Assembly: GCF_001439665.1 (NCBI RefSeq)
Contig: NZ_LMAK01000045.1
Location: forward strand, 1 to 64,000
Direction: 5' to 3'
Origin: Formosa algae
GTDB taxonomy: Bacteria; Bacteroidota; Bacteroidia; Flavobacteriales; Flavobacteriaceae
Length of the DNA stretch: 64,000 nt
Each line of letters starts with the position of its first letter. Within the stretch, counting starts at the first letter, position 1. Both the position numbers and the translations under genes were made by a program. Below are positions 52,801 to 61,917 of the stretch, in pieces. Below the pieces are notes generated by a model. It worked only from the letters and a program-made list of their open reading frames with translations, ran no database searches and was not told the origin of the DNA.

Positions 52801-52982
52801 ACACTATTTAATACCGCTTCGGCATTTGCACCATCATAAGAAGCAGAAACGCGTACTGTTGGAGGTGCAATGTCTGGATATTGAGACATCGGTAAAGTTG
52901 AAATTCCTATAACTCCCAAAATCAGAATGATAATGGAAATAACAGAAGATAGTACCGGTTTTTTTATAAATTGTTTAAACAT
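49827..52982 (-). CDS. RND multidrug efflux pump (AcrB/HAE1 type)
   Basis: A 1051-residue inner-membrane proton/drug antiporter. MFKQFIKKPVLSSVISIIIL is the usual first helix, followed by the periplasmic porter domain. The proton-relay residues are present: GIVVDDAIVVVEAVHAKL (tandem Asp in helix 4) and LLAKNAILIIEFAI (Lys in helix 10). Motifs GFVPDEDQGTIMADISLPAS and TGFGMSNGFQLQLQD fit the HAE1 group that exports hydrophobic drugs. Length matches AcrB (1049). It overlaps no gene but is 2 bp from the adaptor and 9 bp from the outer-membrane factor. Substrate unpredicted. Confidence 0.96.
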   Translation of the reverse strand: MFKQFIKKPVLSSVISIIILILGVIGISTLPMSQYPDIAPPTVRVSASYDGANAEAVLNSVIVPLEEAINGVEGMTYMTSTASSGAASISVYFALGTDPDIAAVNVQNAVSTATSVLPSEVTQAGVTTEKSQSSNVLIIGLYSENDDYDEEFVQNYANINLIPTLKRIDGVGSAEAFGSRDYSMRIWLKANIMANYGLEPSDISTALADQNLEAAPGELGLQGDQAYQYTLKYKGKLQNASEFEDIIIKTTDDGRILRLKDVARVELGAQSYSSSTMINGRPGVGVAIAQSAGSNAQEIVENAIATLEAAAVNFPEGLRYTEMLNANDFLEASITKVIHTLIEAFLLVFLVVFIFLQDWRSTLIPAISVPVAIVGTFFFLNIFGFTINLLTLFALMLAIGIVVDDAIVVVEAVHAKLDSGYTSSRKASLDAMSEISGAIISITLVMSAVFIPVTFISGSSGVFYQQFGITLAIAIILSAINALTLSPALCAILLKPHDEHAKKSFLDRFYIAFNVGFEKTTSKYKKSVSFLIKRKPVAIGALLVFIGLFVYLMNTTATGFVPDEDQGTIMADISLPASASLERTAEVVEQLQELVQDMPEVSNVLRSTGRGMISGEGSNYGMIILKLKDWSERTGDDQDVQSIIKRLFAKTADFKDARIIFFAPPTITGFGMSNGFQLQLQDQSGGTVDELYKVSQDLIAALSERPEIQYANTTFDPTFPQYEVVVDVAKTKLAGLDVEGVLSVMQGYFSGVYASNFNKFGKQYRVIYQAEANFRDNLESLNAIKVKNGDGVMAPITEFVTLKRVYGPQSLTRFNLFTAASIMGAPNDGYSSGDAIAVIDEVAKEVLPIGYGYEYSGMTREEISAGSQTVYIFMLCFIFVYFLLCAQYESYILPIAVLLAVPAGLSGVLIFANLFGISNNIYIQITLVMLIGLLAKNAILIIEFAIQRRREGETIVQSAIDGAIARFRPILMTSFAFIFGLLPLMIATGAGATGNRAIGTGAIGGMLIGTILGVLIIPVLFVVFQTLQERIVGVHDHDWGDEDDEKLHLNK

Positions 52983-52984
52983 AA

Positions 52985-54163
52985 CTATTTCGTTTCTGAA
53001 GTGTTTGTAGCTGTTTCTGGATTTACCTGTAAAGCTTCAATATTGGAAGCCTTAACTTCTGTAGGATTGATTTTCATTCCTGTAGATAATGTATTAATAC
53101 CTTCTACGATAACTTGGTCATTCGCTTTAAGCCCATCAGTTACTATATAAGCTTGCCCCGATGTACTTGGTGTTACATTTATTTTAATTGCCTTGGCTTT
53201 GGACTCATCATCTACGATATACGTATACACACCACCTTGAAGTTCGTAAGTTGCCGATTGCGGAATAAGCAAAGCATCTTTTACCGTTCTAGGAAGTTTA
53301 ATGGTTGCGCTATTTCCTGTACGAAGTAAATCGTCTGGATTATCAAATATCGCTCGCACGTTAAAAGAACCTGTATTTTCATCGACTTGACCGCTTACCG
53401 TTTGTATTTTACCTTTATGATCAAATGTGGTGTAATCTGCTAGTAAAAGCGATACCTCAGCGCCATTGGTTAACTGACCACTCTTTAGAAATTCTAAATA
53501 TATTTTTTCGTTAATAGAAAAATACGCATATACTTTTTTAACGTTAGAGACCGTTGTTAAAGCATCTGTGGTACTACTACTAACTAAACTTCCTAACTTA
53601 TAAGGGAGTGACCCTATATATCCTGAAACAGGAGCAGTAATGTGTGTATAACTTAAATTAGTTTGGGCATTTGCCAAATTGGTTTGTGCTTGTTCTAGTG
53701 CGGCTTCTTTGGCTTTAACTACATTTTCGGCCGACGTTAATTCAAAACTACTTATAATGTCGCGTTCAACTAAAGGTTTAGCTTTTTCTACATCTAACTG
53801 CGCCGTACTCACTTCAGATTTTGCACTACTAATTGCTGCTTTTGCACTCAATACCTCTTGTTCATATTCTGGTGCAGTAAGCACAAATAGTAATTGTCCC
53901 TTTTCTACATATTCGCCTTCATCTACCAGGACTTTCTCTATAAAACCTTCAATTTTCGGTCTAATCTCTATATTCTCAATCCCCTCAATACTTACAGGAA
54001 AATCTCTATATAAATCTATAGTCTGCGGTGTTACTTTTAAAACCTTATACGTTGCTACAGTTTCATTTTTATTAGCTTCAGTTTTGTTACCACAAGACAT
54101 AAATAACAAGCTAATACAGAGTCCGATAGACCAAGAGTACACGTTAATTTTTCTAGTTTTCAT
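52985..54163 (-). CDS. RND efflux periplasmic adaptor
   Basis: A 392-residue membrane-fusion lipoprotein (signal ends LLFMSCG, lipobox Cys near residue 24). The lipoyl half-motifs are FIEKVLVDEGEYVEKGQLLF and TAPVSGYIGSLPYKLGSLVS, separated by a coiled-coil hairpin (about 100-165, KAAISSAKSEVSTAQLDVEK). GKIQTVSGQVDENTGSFNVR and the final domain (VIVEGINTLSTGMKINP) are typical. First gene of the pump operon; no repressor gene adjoins its promoter. Confidence 0.94.
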   Translation of the reverse strand: MKTRKINVYSWSIGLCISLLFMSCGNKTEANKNETVATYKVLKVTPQTIDLYRDFPVSIEGIENIEIRPKIEGFIEKVLVDEGEYVEKGQLLFVLTAPEYEQEVLSAKAAISSAKSEVSTAQLDVEKAKPLVERDIISSFELTSAENVVKAKEAALEQAQTNLANAQTNLSYTHITAPVSGYIGSLPYKLGSLVSSSTTDALTTVSNVKKVYAYFSINEKIYLEFLKSGQLTNGAEVSLLLADYTTFDHKGKIQTVSGQVDENTGSFNVRAIFDNPDDLLRTGNSATIKLPRTVKDALLIPQSATYELQGGVYTYIVDDESKAKAIKINVTPSTSGQAYIVTDGLKANDQVIVEGINTLSTGMKINPTEVKASNIEALQVNPETATNTSETK

Positions 54164-54340
54164 TTTATTATTTCTTATTATTGATTTGATTATTTACTTA
54201 CAAATTTGTGATTTCTGCTTATTTAGTTCTAAACAGTATATGTTCTATAAAGTTTGGTATAATTATCTGAATTACACACTGTATTATACGAACAGCTTGA
54301 TTTTACATCAGTACTCATTATTTTTATTGATACGATTATG

Positions 54341-55792
54341 TCATTGTTCTAATTCTAGTTGTAATGCGATTTCCTTTTTAGATTTATGCAGAGTATATTT
54401 TTTAACTAAAAACAACGCTATTAAAGCCGCTACACTATCGCTTACTACAAAAGCGATCCATATACCAACTAATCCATATGTGTTTTCTAAAATATATACT
54501 ATTGGTATAAACAATATTATCGGACGAAGTATAGCTAAGAACGTAGCTGTTTTGTTTTTTTGTAAGGCCTGAAAATATCTGGCAATTACAATTTGTACCA
54601 TAAAAAATGGAATGGATATTGAGAATATTTTTAAAGCGACTTCACTGATTTGTACAATATTTATATTGCCATCAATAAAAACACTTATAATTTGAGTTGT
54701 AAATACGTTTAAAATTACAATCCCTAACAGCGCTACTATACTCACAAATTTTAGTACATAGATTAAAGTCTTCAAAGCGCGATTGTAAAGTTTTGCTCCA
54801 AAATTATAACTGATAATAGGTTGCATACCATCTCCAGTACCCAAAGCGGTCATCATAAAAATGGTATTCACTCCAAAGAGAATGCCCATGGCTGCCACAG
54901 CATCTGTCCCTCCAGATTTAAGTAGTAAACTATTAACCAATACATTTTGTATGCTTACAGCAAAATCCATAACAAAAGGCGCGAAACCTACGGATAGAAT
55001 AGACAGCGTGATATTTTTTCTAATTCTTATTTTATTCCAAACCAGTTTTACCAGACTGTTATCGCTTATGTAATACCTCATCAATAATAAGACATTGGTA
55101 GCCTGTGCAATTATGGTTGCTAAAGCAGCACCACGTATGCCCAAATTAAACAGTTTCATAAAAACATAATCTAAACTTAAATTTATTATTGCTGAAAGCA
55201 GTACTAGTTTTGCAGGTAAACTGGGGTTTCCCTCTGCACGACATGTAAAAGAAAGAGCGAGAAAGAAACTTATAGGGAATCCCATTAAAATGACAAAAAG
55301 GTATTCCGACGATAAACGTAAAAGTTCTCCCTCTGCACCAAAAGCAGATAATAATTGCTTATAAAAAAGGAAGCCTACCGTGGTTAATATTGTTGTTATG
55401 ATTAAAAGACCTGCGATCATATTTCCAAAGACATCTTGTGCTTTTTCAGGTTCAGATTCGCCCAGATATTTGGCAATTAAAACGCCTGCTCCACTACCAA
55501 AAAGCAATACAAAAGCAAATTGAAAAAGGTTTATAGGAAACACCATAGTTACTGCAGATAAACCTTCAGCTCCCACATATTGACCAACAAATATTCTATC
55601 TACTACATTATAAAGCACATTAATTATTAGTCCCAGTACTGCAGGTCCTACAAAAACAAGAAGCAACTTTGGTATAGCATCTTCACTTAAAGAATATTGC
55701 GTTGTCTTATTTTTAGAACTATCTCGTACAGACGCATTCCTCTTTTTCAAGAAAGGAAACGCTCTATACCATGTATCATTCAATTTACTCAC
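54341..55792 (-). CDS. MATE family efflux transporter
   Basis: A 483-residue inner-membrane multidrug and toxin extrusion protein with about twelve hydrophobic segments. SEDAIPKLLLVFVGPAVLGL is followed by NVVDRIFVGQYVGAEGLSAV, the MATE hallmark in the first half, and by LGTGDGMQPIISYNFGAKLY in the second. It belongs to the DinF/NorM-like bacterial branch. The start at 55792 precedes a charged cytoplasmic leader. It stands divergent to the AraC-type regulator at 55912, 119 bp away, which probably controls it. Confidence 0.92.
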   Translation of the reverse strand: MSKLNDTWYRAFPFLKKRNASVRDSSKNKTTQYSLSEDAIPKLLLVFVGPAVLGLIINVLYNVVDRIFVGQYVGAEGLSAVTMVFPINLFQFAFVLLFGSGAGVLIAKYLGESEPEKAQDVFGNMIAGLLIITTILTTVGFLFYKQLLSAFGAEGELLRLSSEYLFVILMGFPISFFLALSFTCRAEGNPSLPAKLVLLSAIINLSLDYVFMKLFNLGIRGAALATIIAQATNVLLLMRYYISDNSLVKLVWNKIRIRKNITLSILSVGFAPFVMDFAVSIQNVLVNSLLLKSGGTDAVAAMGILFGVNTIFMMTALGTGDGMQPIISYNFGAKLYNRALKTLIYVLKFVSIVALLGIVILNVFTTQIISVFIDGNINIVQISEVALKIFSISIPFFMVQIVIARYFQALQKNKTATFLAILRPIILFIPIVYILENTYGLVGIWIAFVVSDSVAALIALFLVKKYTLHKSKKEIALQLELEQ

Positions 55793-55911
55793 AACTGTAC
55801 TGTTTTTATATATACAAAAGTACTACGACATAAAAGGTTATTATGAATTATAATCAAGGTAAAAAAGATTACTATTTATGTTTTTAAGTTATATTTGAAG
55901 AAATTATCGTT

Positions 55912-56805
55912 ATGAAGATCTACGAAGACATAAAATCTTACTTTTTAAATACAGATGATAAAATAAACGATTACTCCAATCAATTTTATATTAAATCGAT
56001 AAGTGATAAACCTGAAAATCACAGTGAACCAGAAGCTGAATTCGCAGAGCCTCATAAAAGAGATTTTTTTGAATTAGCTATTCTAGAGCGCCATACCAAA
56101 AACATTAAAATAGGAGATCAAATTTTTGACAACATGACTAATGGTTTGGCCGTAGTGTCACCATTTCAAACTATTAGTTATGGTCTAACCGACCACGATG
56201 ATAATGATGAAGGTTATGTGATTAATTTTAAGGCTTCGGTTTTTGCAAACATTAAGAAAACACATGAGTTACAAAATGAGTTTCCTTTCTTTAAAATACA
56301 CACGTTTCCGTTATATCATTTAAGTGATACCGATTTTCATGAACTGTTGCCAATAGCTGCAGAAATGTATAAAGAAGCCACAAGCGATAAACCCCATAGT
56401 TTGGAAATTATTCGCGCTTTATTGCGTCTGTTTCTGTATAAAATAAAACGCATGACAGAAGATAATGAGGGTATCATTACTGTAAACAGATTTGAAAAAA
56501 TCATGTCTAAATTCGAACATGCCATAGTATCTAGTGACAATACCTTTTTAACAGTAAACGAATATGCTGAAAGGATGAATATTAGTCCGACCTATCTTAC
56601 AGAATGTGTTAAAAAAGTTACGGGTAAAAGTGCACAGAAAATTATAATAGATTATAAAATACTATATGCTAAAACACTACTCTACCAAATGGATAAATCT
56701 ATTGCTGATATAGCCTATGCACTAGATTTTAATGAAGTCGCTAATTTTAATCAGTTTTTTAAACGCAATACGGGTATTACGGCAACACAATTTCGAAAAA
56801 AATAA
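55912..56805 (+). CDS. AraC family transcriptional regulator
   Basis: A 297-residue regulator. The N-terminal ~190 residues are a cupin-like sensor with EFAEPHKRDFFELAILERHT near the start. The C-terminal two helix-turn-helix units are evident: FLTVNEYAERMNISPTYLTE (about 210-230) and KSIADIAYALDFNEVANFNQ (about 262-281), ending TGITATQFRKK. Divergent to the MATE gene, which is the natural candidate target. Effector unknown. A terminator follows 27 bp past the stop. Confidence 0.9.
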   Translation: MKIYEDIKSYFLNTDDKINDYSNQFYIKSISDKPENHSEPEAEFAEPHKRDFFELAILERHTKNIKIGDQIFDNMTNGLAVVSPFQTISYGLTDHDDNDEGYVINFKASVFANIKKTHELQNEFPFFKIHTFPLYHLSDTDFHELLPIAAEMYKEATSDKPHSLEIIRALLRLFLYKIKRMTEDNEGIITVNRFEKIMSKFEHAIVSSDNTFLTVNEYAERMNISPTYLTECVKKVTGKSAQKIIIDYKILYAKTLLYQMDKSIADIAYALDFNEVANFNQFFKRNTGITATQFRKK

Positions 56806-56831
56806 TATTAAAAACAGCTTTATCACTAAGT

Positions 56832-56873
56832 AAAAGGTTCCCAATTATAGATATACTATAATTGGGAACCTTT
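56832..56873. terminator. Bidirectional terminator
   Basis: AAAAGGTTCCCAATTATAG, loop ATATA, CTATAATTGGGAACCTTT: an 18-bp almost perfect stem between the convergent AraC and DoxX genes. The left A-run and right T-run allow termination in both directions. Confidence 0.92.
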
Positions 56874-56891
56874 AATATATACTGCTTCTTA

Positions 56892-57290
56892 TTAATCCCA
56901 AGATTTACTAGTAGATACTGCATATTTTCCTGGGCCTGTAAAAAAGATTACCAAAGCACCAAAAGCATATAGAAGAATCAGTTCTATTTGCAATCCACCT
57001 GTATTAGACAAGGCAAATAAATGTTCGGCATGTGCAATTAGCAAAGCCGTTATCATTCCTAAGAAAAAGACAACAGAAGCCAATCGTGTTCTGAAGCCTA
57101 TTATAATTAAAATAGGCGCTAGCAATTCTGTAATAAAAACACCATAAGCAAACACTTCTGGTATACCGGCTTCTGTTAACATGTGTTTTATACCATCTAA
57201 ATTGCTCAGCTTAGCAACACCGTGAAAAAGCATTAATACTGCTATGGTGACTCTTAATACTAACAATCCTAAATCTATATTCTTTTTCAT
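56892..57290 (-). CDS. DoxX family membrane protein
   Basis: A 132-residue protein with four hydrophobic helices. LGLLVLRVTIAVLMLFHGVA, HMLTEAGIPEVFAYGVFITE and LLAPILIIIGFRTRLASVVF are the conserved DoxX blocks (helix 1 with HG, GIP, then GFRTR). The family is linked to redox/thiosulfate handling in some bacteria, but most members have no assigned substrate. It is the last gene of the minus-strand group that begins with the MacAB-TolC operon; the DUF1566 gene lies 37 bp upstream. Confidence 0.92.
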   Translation of the reverse strand: MKKNIDLGLLVLRVTIAVLMLFHGVAKLSNLDGIKHMLTEAGIPEVFAYGVFITELLAPILIIIGFRTRLASVVFFLGMITALLIAHAEHLFALSNTGGLQIELILLYAFGALVIFFTGPGKYAVSTSKSWD

Positions 57291-57327
57291 TTGTCTATGT
57301 TTTTAGATTCAATTTTATTTACATATT

Positions 57328-58683
57328 TTACTTAACATTTCTTACTAAACGCACGTAATTATAATAGCGTTCACCACCTTCACTTGCTGGTCCGTTTTCA
57401 TGTTTTGTATCAAATCTAACCGCTCCTGCTCCATGAAAATCTAAACCTTCGTTGTTTACTGCACGTCCGAAAGCGACATACCAAGCATAATAAAACGGTT
57501 TCCCTCTTTGAAATCTTGCCGACGTACTAGACCAGAAATACGGATAATCTAAATCATTATTCTCGTTAGTAATTTCTGAAGTATTAAAAATTGGATCTAT
57601 AGCTGGTCCTTCTTTTGATGCATCTTGAGCTCCTGGCGCATAATCATAATCTACTATACCTTGTAACTCTTTAACATTAGGTAAACGCCAATCTGAATAA
57701 CCTGCCAATTCTGAACCTTCAGCATACATTAAAGCATGTTTCCAATCTAAACCTTTTTGACTATCATTTTTAGACCACATTAATCCTGTAGCGTTATCTG
57801 TAATAGTTTCATCTCCATTATCATGAAAATCGTTAGTTCCATATACTGCACCACGAACAGCACGCACATGTTTTAACATTGGATTTCCTGATGGTCGTTC
57901 TCCATTACCTGGTGGCGGTGGTCTATTCTCATCGCGTTGTTCTCCTTCTTGACCTTGAGGTTTTTCTTGGTCTCTATCGTTATTTGTATCTGCAGATTCT
58001 CCTTCAGGTTTTTGATTTCCTGGTGGTGGACCTTTTCGATCTCCATGTCCTTTTGGTTCTTCTCCAGGATATGCTTTAATATGTCCCGTAGCATGATTTA
58101 CTCCAAATGCCGCAGCATATTGTCCTTCTTCTGTGTGACCAACATAAGTATTACTAACCCAATATTGTTCACTTTTATCGACATGCTCGTTATCAACTAA
58201 CGAGAAATAAGTAGTGTCTATATATGGCCAACCCTGACTGAAATCACTAATAGAGTATAATTCTTTAGCTGTTGGTAATCTCCAATCGTTATAACCTCCC
58301 AATTCTAGATTTTCAGCATAATCTTTGGCTCCTTGCCAATCAAACCCTTCAGATGTAGGAATTTCTTCCCACATTAATCCTGTGTTTTTGTCTGAAATGG
58401 TCCCATCATTGTTTTTAGTATACGCCATGGTTTCGCCTTTTAAATAATTGGCATCCTGACCAAAAAGAGAATCTCCTGGCTGTAGTCCCTCTAAAACTTC
58501 ACCATCTTCACCGTAAGTCGCTATCTGTCCTGTAGCAACTTGCACATAGTTATTAGAACTCGTACTGGTATTTACTTCTTCTTTACTTTCTGTTTTTTTA
58601 TCCTTACACGATTGTATAATAAACCCACATAACATGGCAAAAACAAATACGCGTGTCATGGTACTTATTTTTAATGTTTTCAT
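57328..58683 (-). CDS. DUF1566 lipoprotein with a Pro/Gly/Glu-rich linker
   Basis: About 451 residues from the ATG ending at 58683 (MKTLKISTMTRVFVFAMLCG); the in-frame ATG at 58701 would add MLKHKI. The lipobox is in FIIQSCKDKK. Two DUF1566/Lcl-C domains are present, each with the GLMWEE or GLMWSK, GGYNDWRLPTAKELYSI or AGYSDWRLPNVKELQGI blocks (about 110-200 and 305-450). Between them, about residues 212-272, is a low-complexity Pro/Gly/Glu/Asp-rich linker. It is a surface or periplasmic protein of unknown ligand. A shorter tandem paralogue lies 23 bp upstream. Confidence 0.9.
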   Translation of the reverse strand: MKTLKISTMTRVFVFAMLCGFIIQSCKDKKTESKEEVNTSTSSNNYVQVATGQIATYGEDGEVLEGLQPGDSLFGQDANYLKGETMAYTKNNDGTISDKNTGLMWEEIPTSEGFDWQGAKDYAENLELGGYNDWRLPTAKELYSISDFSQGWPYIDTTYFSLVDNEHVDKSEQYWVSNTYVGHTEEGQYAAAFGVNHATGHIKAYPGEEPKGHGDRKGPPPGNQKPEGESADTNNDRDQEKPQGQEGEQRDENRPPPPGNGERPSGNPMLKHVRAVRGAVYGTNDFHDNGDETITDNATGLMWSKNDSQKGLDWKHALMYAEGSELAGYSDWRLPNVKELQGIVDYDYAPGAQDASKEGPAIDPIFNTSEITNENNDLDYPYFWSSTSARFQRGKPFYYAWYVAFGRAVNNEGLDFHGAGAVRFDTKHENGPASEGGERYYNYVRLVRNVK

Positions 58684-58706
58684 AATTTTATGTTTTAACA
58701 TTGATT

Positions 58707-59903
58707 TTAATTTACGTTTCTAACTAATCTCACATAATTATTAATTCTAATTGAGTCTGCAGCATTTACAGATTCTAAGACATAATCTTCAACTTGCCCA
58801 GATTTAGGATCTGAACGCTGTGCTCCTGCACCATGCCAATCGTAATACGTAGTCGCTGCACTATTATCTTTACTATAGGCTTTTCCAAATGCGATATAAC
58901 AGGCAGTATATTTAAAATCGCCTTGTGTAGTACTGGTCCAAAACCAACTGTCTTTATTTGTACACGTAAACACACTCTCATCTATCGCCGGAATTGTTTT
59001 TTTATCGTAATCCACAATACTTTGTAACTCCTTAGTATTCGGTAAACGCCAGTCTGAATAACCTGCTAGTGTACTATTTTTAGCATAATTTAATGCCGCT
59101 TTCCAATTGTATGTTTGTCCGTTATCTGTTTGTTGCCACATTAAGCCTGTGGCCTTATCGGTTACTGTGCCGTCGGTATTCGCTTCAAAATCGTTAACAC
59201 CATATACCTTTTCTTTTCCACGGACAGCTCTAATTAAATTACCAGGATTTCTAACGCCACCTTCCCCATTATAATATAAGCCCGTTTCATATGCTTTTAT
59301 ATGTCCGTCTGCAAAATTAAACCCGAAAGCACCTTCAATTTCTATATTCTGAATCGGACCTTTTACATATTTAGTACTTGACCAGTATTGACCTGCATAT
59401 GGCATTCTTTTATCATATTTAAAATCGAAGTAATTGGTATCTATATACGGTTTTGACTCCGATAAATCTTTAGGATTAAGTTCGCCATTAGAATTAACTA
59501 AAGAATACAATTCCTTAATTGTTGGTAATCTCCAATCTGTATAACCTCCTATTTCTAATTCGTCTACATATGTAAATGCATCGTAAAAATTATGACGATT
59601 ATTATCGGGGGTTTTCTGCCACATTAAGCCCGTATTTAAATCGGTAACAGTGCCATCTTCATTATCTTTATATGCTGAAGAAACACCTGTATATTGTGCA
59701 TCTTGACCGTAATATTCTTCGTCTTTCTCTGGTTTAGAAATCACTTCTCCATCATCATCATAAAAGACATCTTGCCCCGTATCTGACAACACAAAATGAA
59801 CATCTGTATTTGGTGTATTATCACTGCTTTTTTTAGAGCTATTACAGCCCATTACAACCAATAAAACACCACTACTCCAAACTTTAATGATACTTGTCTT
59901 CAT
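58707..59903 (-). CDS. DUF1566 lipoprotein
   Basis: A 398-residue lipoprotein (lipobox in LLVVMGCNSS, about Cys20). Two DUF1566 domains: residues about 88-215 (GLMWQKTPDN, GGYTDWRLPTIKELYSLVNS) and 235-395 (GLMWQQTDNG, AGYSDWRLPNTKELQSIVDY, ending NNYVRLVRNV). It has the same order as the paralogue at 57328 but lacks its linker. A protein with the FGKA-YSKDN and WHGAGAQR endings is typical of the Lcl C-terminal fold. It follows the ABC permease by 45 bp on the same strand, so the pair is probably exported-complex associated. Confidence 0.9.
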   Translation of the reverse strand: MKTSIIKVWSSGVLLVVMGCNSSKKSSDNTPNTDVHFVLSDTGQDVFYDDDGEVISKPEKDEEYYGQDAQYTGVSSAYKDNEDGTVTDLNTGLMWQKTPDNNRHNFYDAFTYVDELEIGGYTDWRLPTIKELYSLVNSNGELNPKDLSESKPYIDTNYFDFKYDKRMPYAGQYWSSTKYVKGPIQNIEIEGAFGFNFADGHIKAYETGLYYNGEGGVRNPGNLIRAVRGKEKVYGVNDFEANTDGTVTDKATGLMWQQTDNGQTYNWKAALNYAKNSTLAGYSDWRLPNTKELQSIVDYDKKTIPAIDESVFTCTNKDSWFWTSTTQGDFKYTACYIAFGKAYSKDNSAATTYYDWHGAGAQRSDPKSGQVEDYVLESVNAADSIRINNYVRLVRNVN

Positions 59904-59948
59904 AAGGTTAAATTTTATATTTCTAAAATGAAATTAAACTCTTAAAAT

Positions 59949-61169
59949 TTACTCGTAACGCAAGGCGGTAATAGGATCTAAAGCCGCTGCTTTTCTTGCT
60001 GGATACCAGCCAAAAAATATTCCGGTTACGGCACAAACTGCAAATGAAATAATAATAGAATACATCGCTACACTTGTAGGCCAGTGAAGAAACTTCTCTA
60101 TAAATACTGTGGCGCTCAATCCGAGGATTACCCCGAGCACACCTCCAGTAATACTAATTAAAATGGCTTCAATTAAAAACTGCATTAATATATCTGAGCC
60201 TTTACCACCCACAGCCATTCGCAATCCGATTTCTTTAGTACGCTCTTTGACCGACACGTACATAATATTCATAATTCCAATCCCTCCAATTAACAACGAA
60301 ATACTCGCTACTGCCACTAAAAGGATGGTTAACATTTCACTGGTAGAACTAAAGGTTGAGATTAGTTCTTCCATAGAACGTACAGAGAAATCATCGTCTT
60401 CACTGTCTGCTAATTTGTGCTGATCTCGCAAAATAGCAGTAACCTGTGTTACCGCTTCTGGAGCATCTTCTTCACTTATAGCAGATGCCATAATTTGGTT
60501 TAAATACGTTATGGCTAAAATACGTTTTTGTACAGTTGTATAGGGTGCGATAACCACATCGTCCTGATCTTGCCCAAAGGTATTCTCTCCTTTTTCCTCC
60601 AATACACCAATCACTTTAAAAGGAATATTATTAAAACGAATCATTTGCCCTACAGGTTCTTCGCCATCAGGAAATACATTGTCTACAACAGTTTGTCCAA
60701 TAAGTACAACTTTAGAAGCCGATTTTACCTCAGCATCTGTAAACATGCTTCCGCTTTGTAAGCCTAAAACCTTAATATCTAAATATTCTGGATTAACACC
60801 ATAAATGGTAGACGGCCAGTTGTTAGCCCCACTAATAACTTGACCACTACCATTTACCATTGGTGTTATATAACTTAAGGTTGTTGCTTGTTCTTTTATC
60901 GCTAAATAATCGTCGAACTTTAAGCTTTCCATTGTACTTGCATCTTGTCTTACTCCTCCACGAACATCTGCACCTGGACGGATTGTAATCATATTAGATC
61001 CCATACTTGAAATAGTAGTTCTAATGCTTTCTTTAGATCCTTCACCAATAGCCAACATGGCAATTACTGAAGCCACACCTATTATGATTCCTAACATGGT
61101 TAATAAGGTTCGTACTTTATTAAGTACGATTGCCTTATACGCGATTTTTAATAAGTTTAATAATCTCAT
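59949..61169 (-). CDS. MacB-type ABC transporter permease
   Basis: A 406-residue permease of the MacB/FtsX (PF12704/PF02687) class. N-terminal helix with the VRTLLTMLGIIIGVASVIAM hallmark, then a large periplasmic domain (about 45-270), then three helices (about 275-300, 325-350, 365-385) including GGIGIMNIMYVSVKERTKEI, GLRMAVGGKGSDILMQFLIE and the final GWYPARKAAALDPITALRYE. It works with the ATPase encoded 2 bp upstream. The split MacB layout (separate ATPase and permease) is usual in Bacteroidota. Confidence 0.94.
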   Translation of the reverse strand: MRLLNLLKIAYKAIVLNKVRTLLTMLGIIIGVASVIAMLAIGEGSKESIRTTISSMGSNMITIRPGADVRGGVRQDASTMESLKFDDYLAIKEQATTLSYITPMVNGSGQVISGANNWPSTIYGVNPEYLDIKVLGLQSGSMFTDAEVKSASKVVLIGQTVVDNVFPDGEEPVGQMIRFNNIPFKVIGVLEEKGENTFGQDQDDVVIAPYTTVQKRILAITYLNQIMASAISEEDAPEAVTQVTAILRDQHKLADSEDDDFSVRSMEELISTFSSTSEMLTILLVAVASISLLIGGIGIMNIMYVSVKERTKEIGLRMAVGGKGSDILMQFLIEAILISITGGVLGVILGLSATVFIEKFLHWPTSVAMYSIIISFAVCAVTGIFFGWYPARKAAALDPITALRYE

Positions 61170-61171
61170 AA

Positions 61172-61915
61172 TTAATGATCTTCTTTAGGTAATTTAGCTA
61201 ACTCTGATGCTGCAGACTGAATATTAGTATTCATATAATCCTTAATAATATGACCGTCTTTCAATACTACCGTCCTACTACTAAACGTAGCGATATCTGG
61301 TTCGTGCGTTACAAACGTAATCGTAATGCCCTTTTTATTTAACTCCTGAAACAACGACATAATCTCGTAAGAGGTTCGTGTATCTAAATTTCCGGTGGCT
61401 TCATCGGCGAGAATCATAACCGGATTATTTACTAAGGATCTTGCTATGGCCACACGTTGTTGTTGCCCTCCCGATAATTGAGATGGTGTATGATGAATTC
61501 TATCTGCCAAACCAACCATTTCTAAGGCATTTAAGGCACGCTTTCTACGTTCTTCTGTAGATACTTTACTGTTGTATAACAAGGGTAATTCTACATTTTC
61601 TATAGCCGATGTTCTTGCTAATAAATTATACGATTGAAAAATGAAACCTATTTTTTCATTCCGAATAGTCGCCAATTCATTTTTACTTAAATCTTTTACA
61701 GATACGCCATCAATTTCATACAGTCCAGAAGTGGGCTGGTCTAAACATCCTAAAATATTTAGCATGGTACTTTTACCAGAACCACTAGACCCCATTATTG
61801 TTACAAACTGTCCTTCTTCAATAGTAAACGAAATGCCTTTAAGCGCATGGACCGTTTCCGTACCCATGGTAAACTCTCGTTTTAAATCTTGAATTTTTAT
61901 AATCTCTTTAGCCAT
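61172..61915 (-). CDS. MacB/LolD-type ABC transporter ATPase
   Basis: A 247-residue ATPase. Walker A is GSSGSGKST (about 43-51), the Q-loop is FIFQSYNLL, the signature is [15 protein letters not shown] (about 144-158) and Walker B is [12 protein letters not shown] (Glu intact), with the switch His in [10 protein letters not shown]. All motifs are canonical, in contrast to the exporter at 26044. It pairs with the permease at 59949 and follows the MacA-like adaptor by 2 bp. Confidence 0.96.
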   Translation of the reverse strand: MAKEIIKIQDLKREFTMGTETVHALKGISFTIEEGQFVTIMGSSGSGKSTMLNILGCLDQPTSGLYEIDGVSVKDLSKNELATIRNEKIGFIFQSYNLLARTSAIENVELPLLYNSKVSTEERRKRALNALEMVGLADRIHHTPSQLSGGQQQRVAIARSLVNNPVMILADEATGNLDTRTSYEIMSLFQELNKKGITITFVTHEPDIATFSSRTVVLKDGHIIKDYMNTNIQSAASELAKLPKEDH

Positions 61916-61917
61916 AA

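Noticed and set aside
53679-54572. Long + strand open frame over the RND adaptor and MATE genes
   Set aside because: It is antisense to two well-recognised genes, has Ser/Phe/Leu-rich composition typical of mirror frames, and shows no domain.
57873-58200. Short frames in the DUF1566 linker region
   Set aside because: They arise from the low-complexity Pro/Gly/Glu-rich coding sequence and are mirror or shifted readings.
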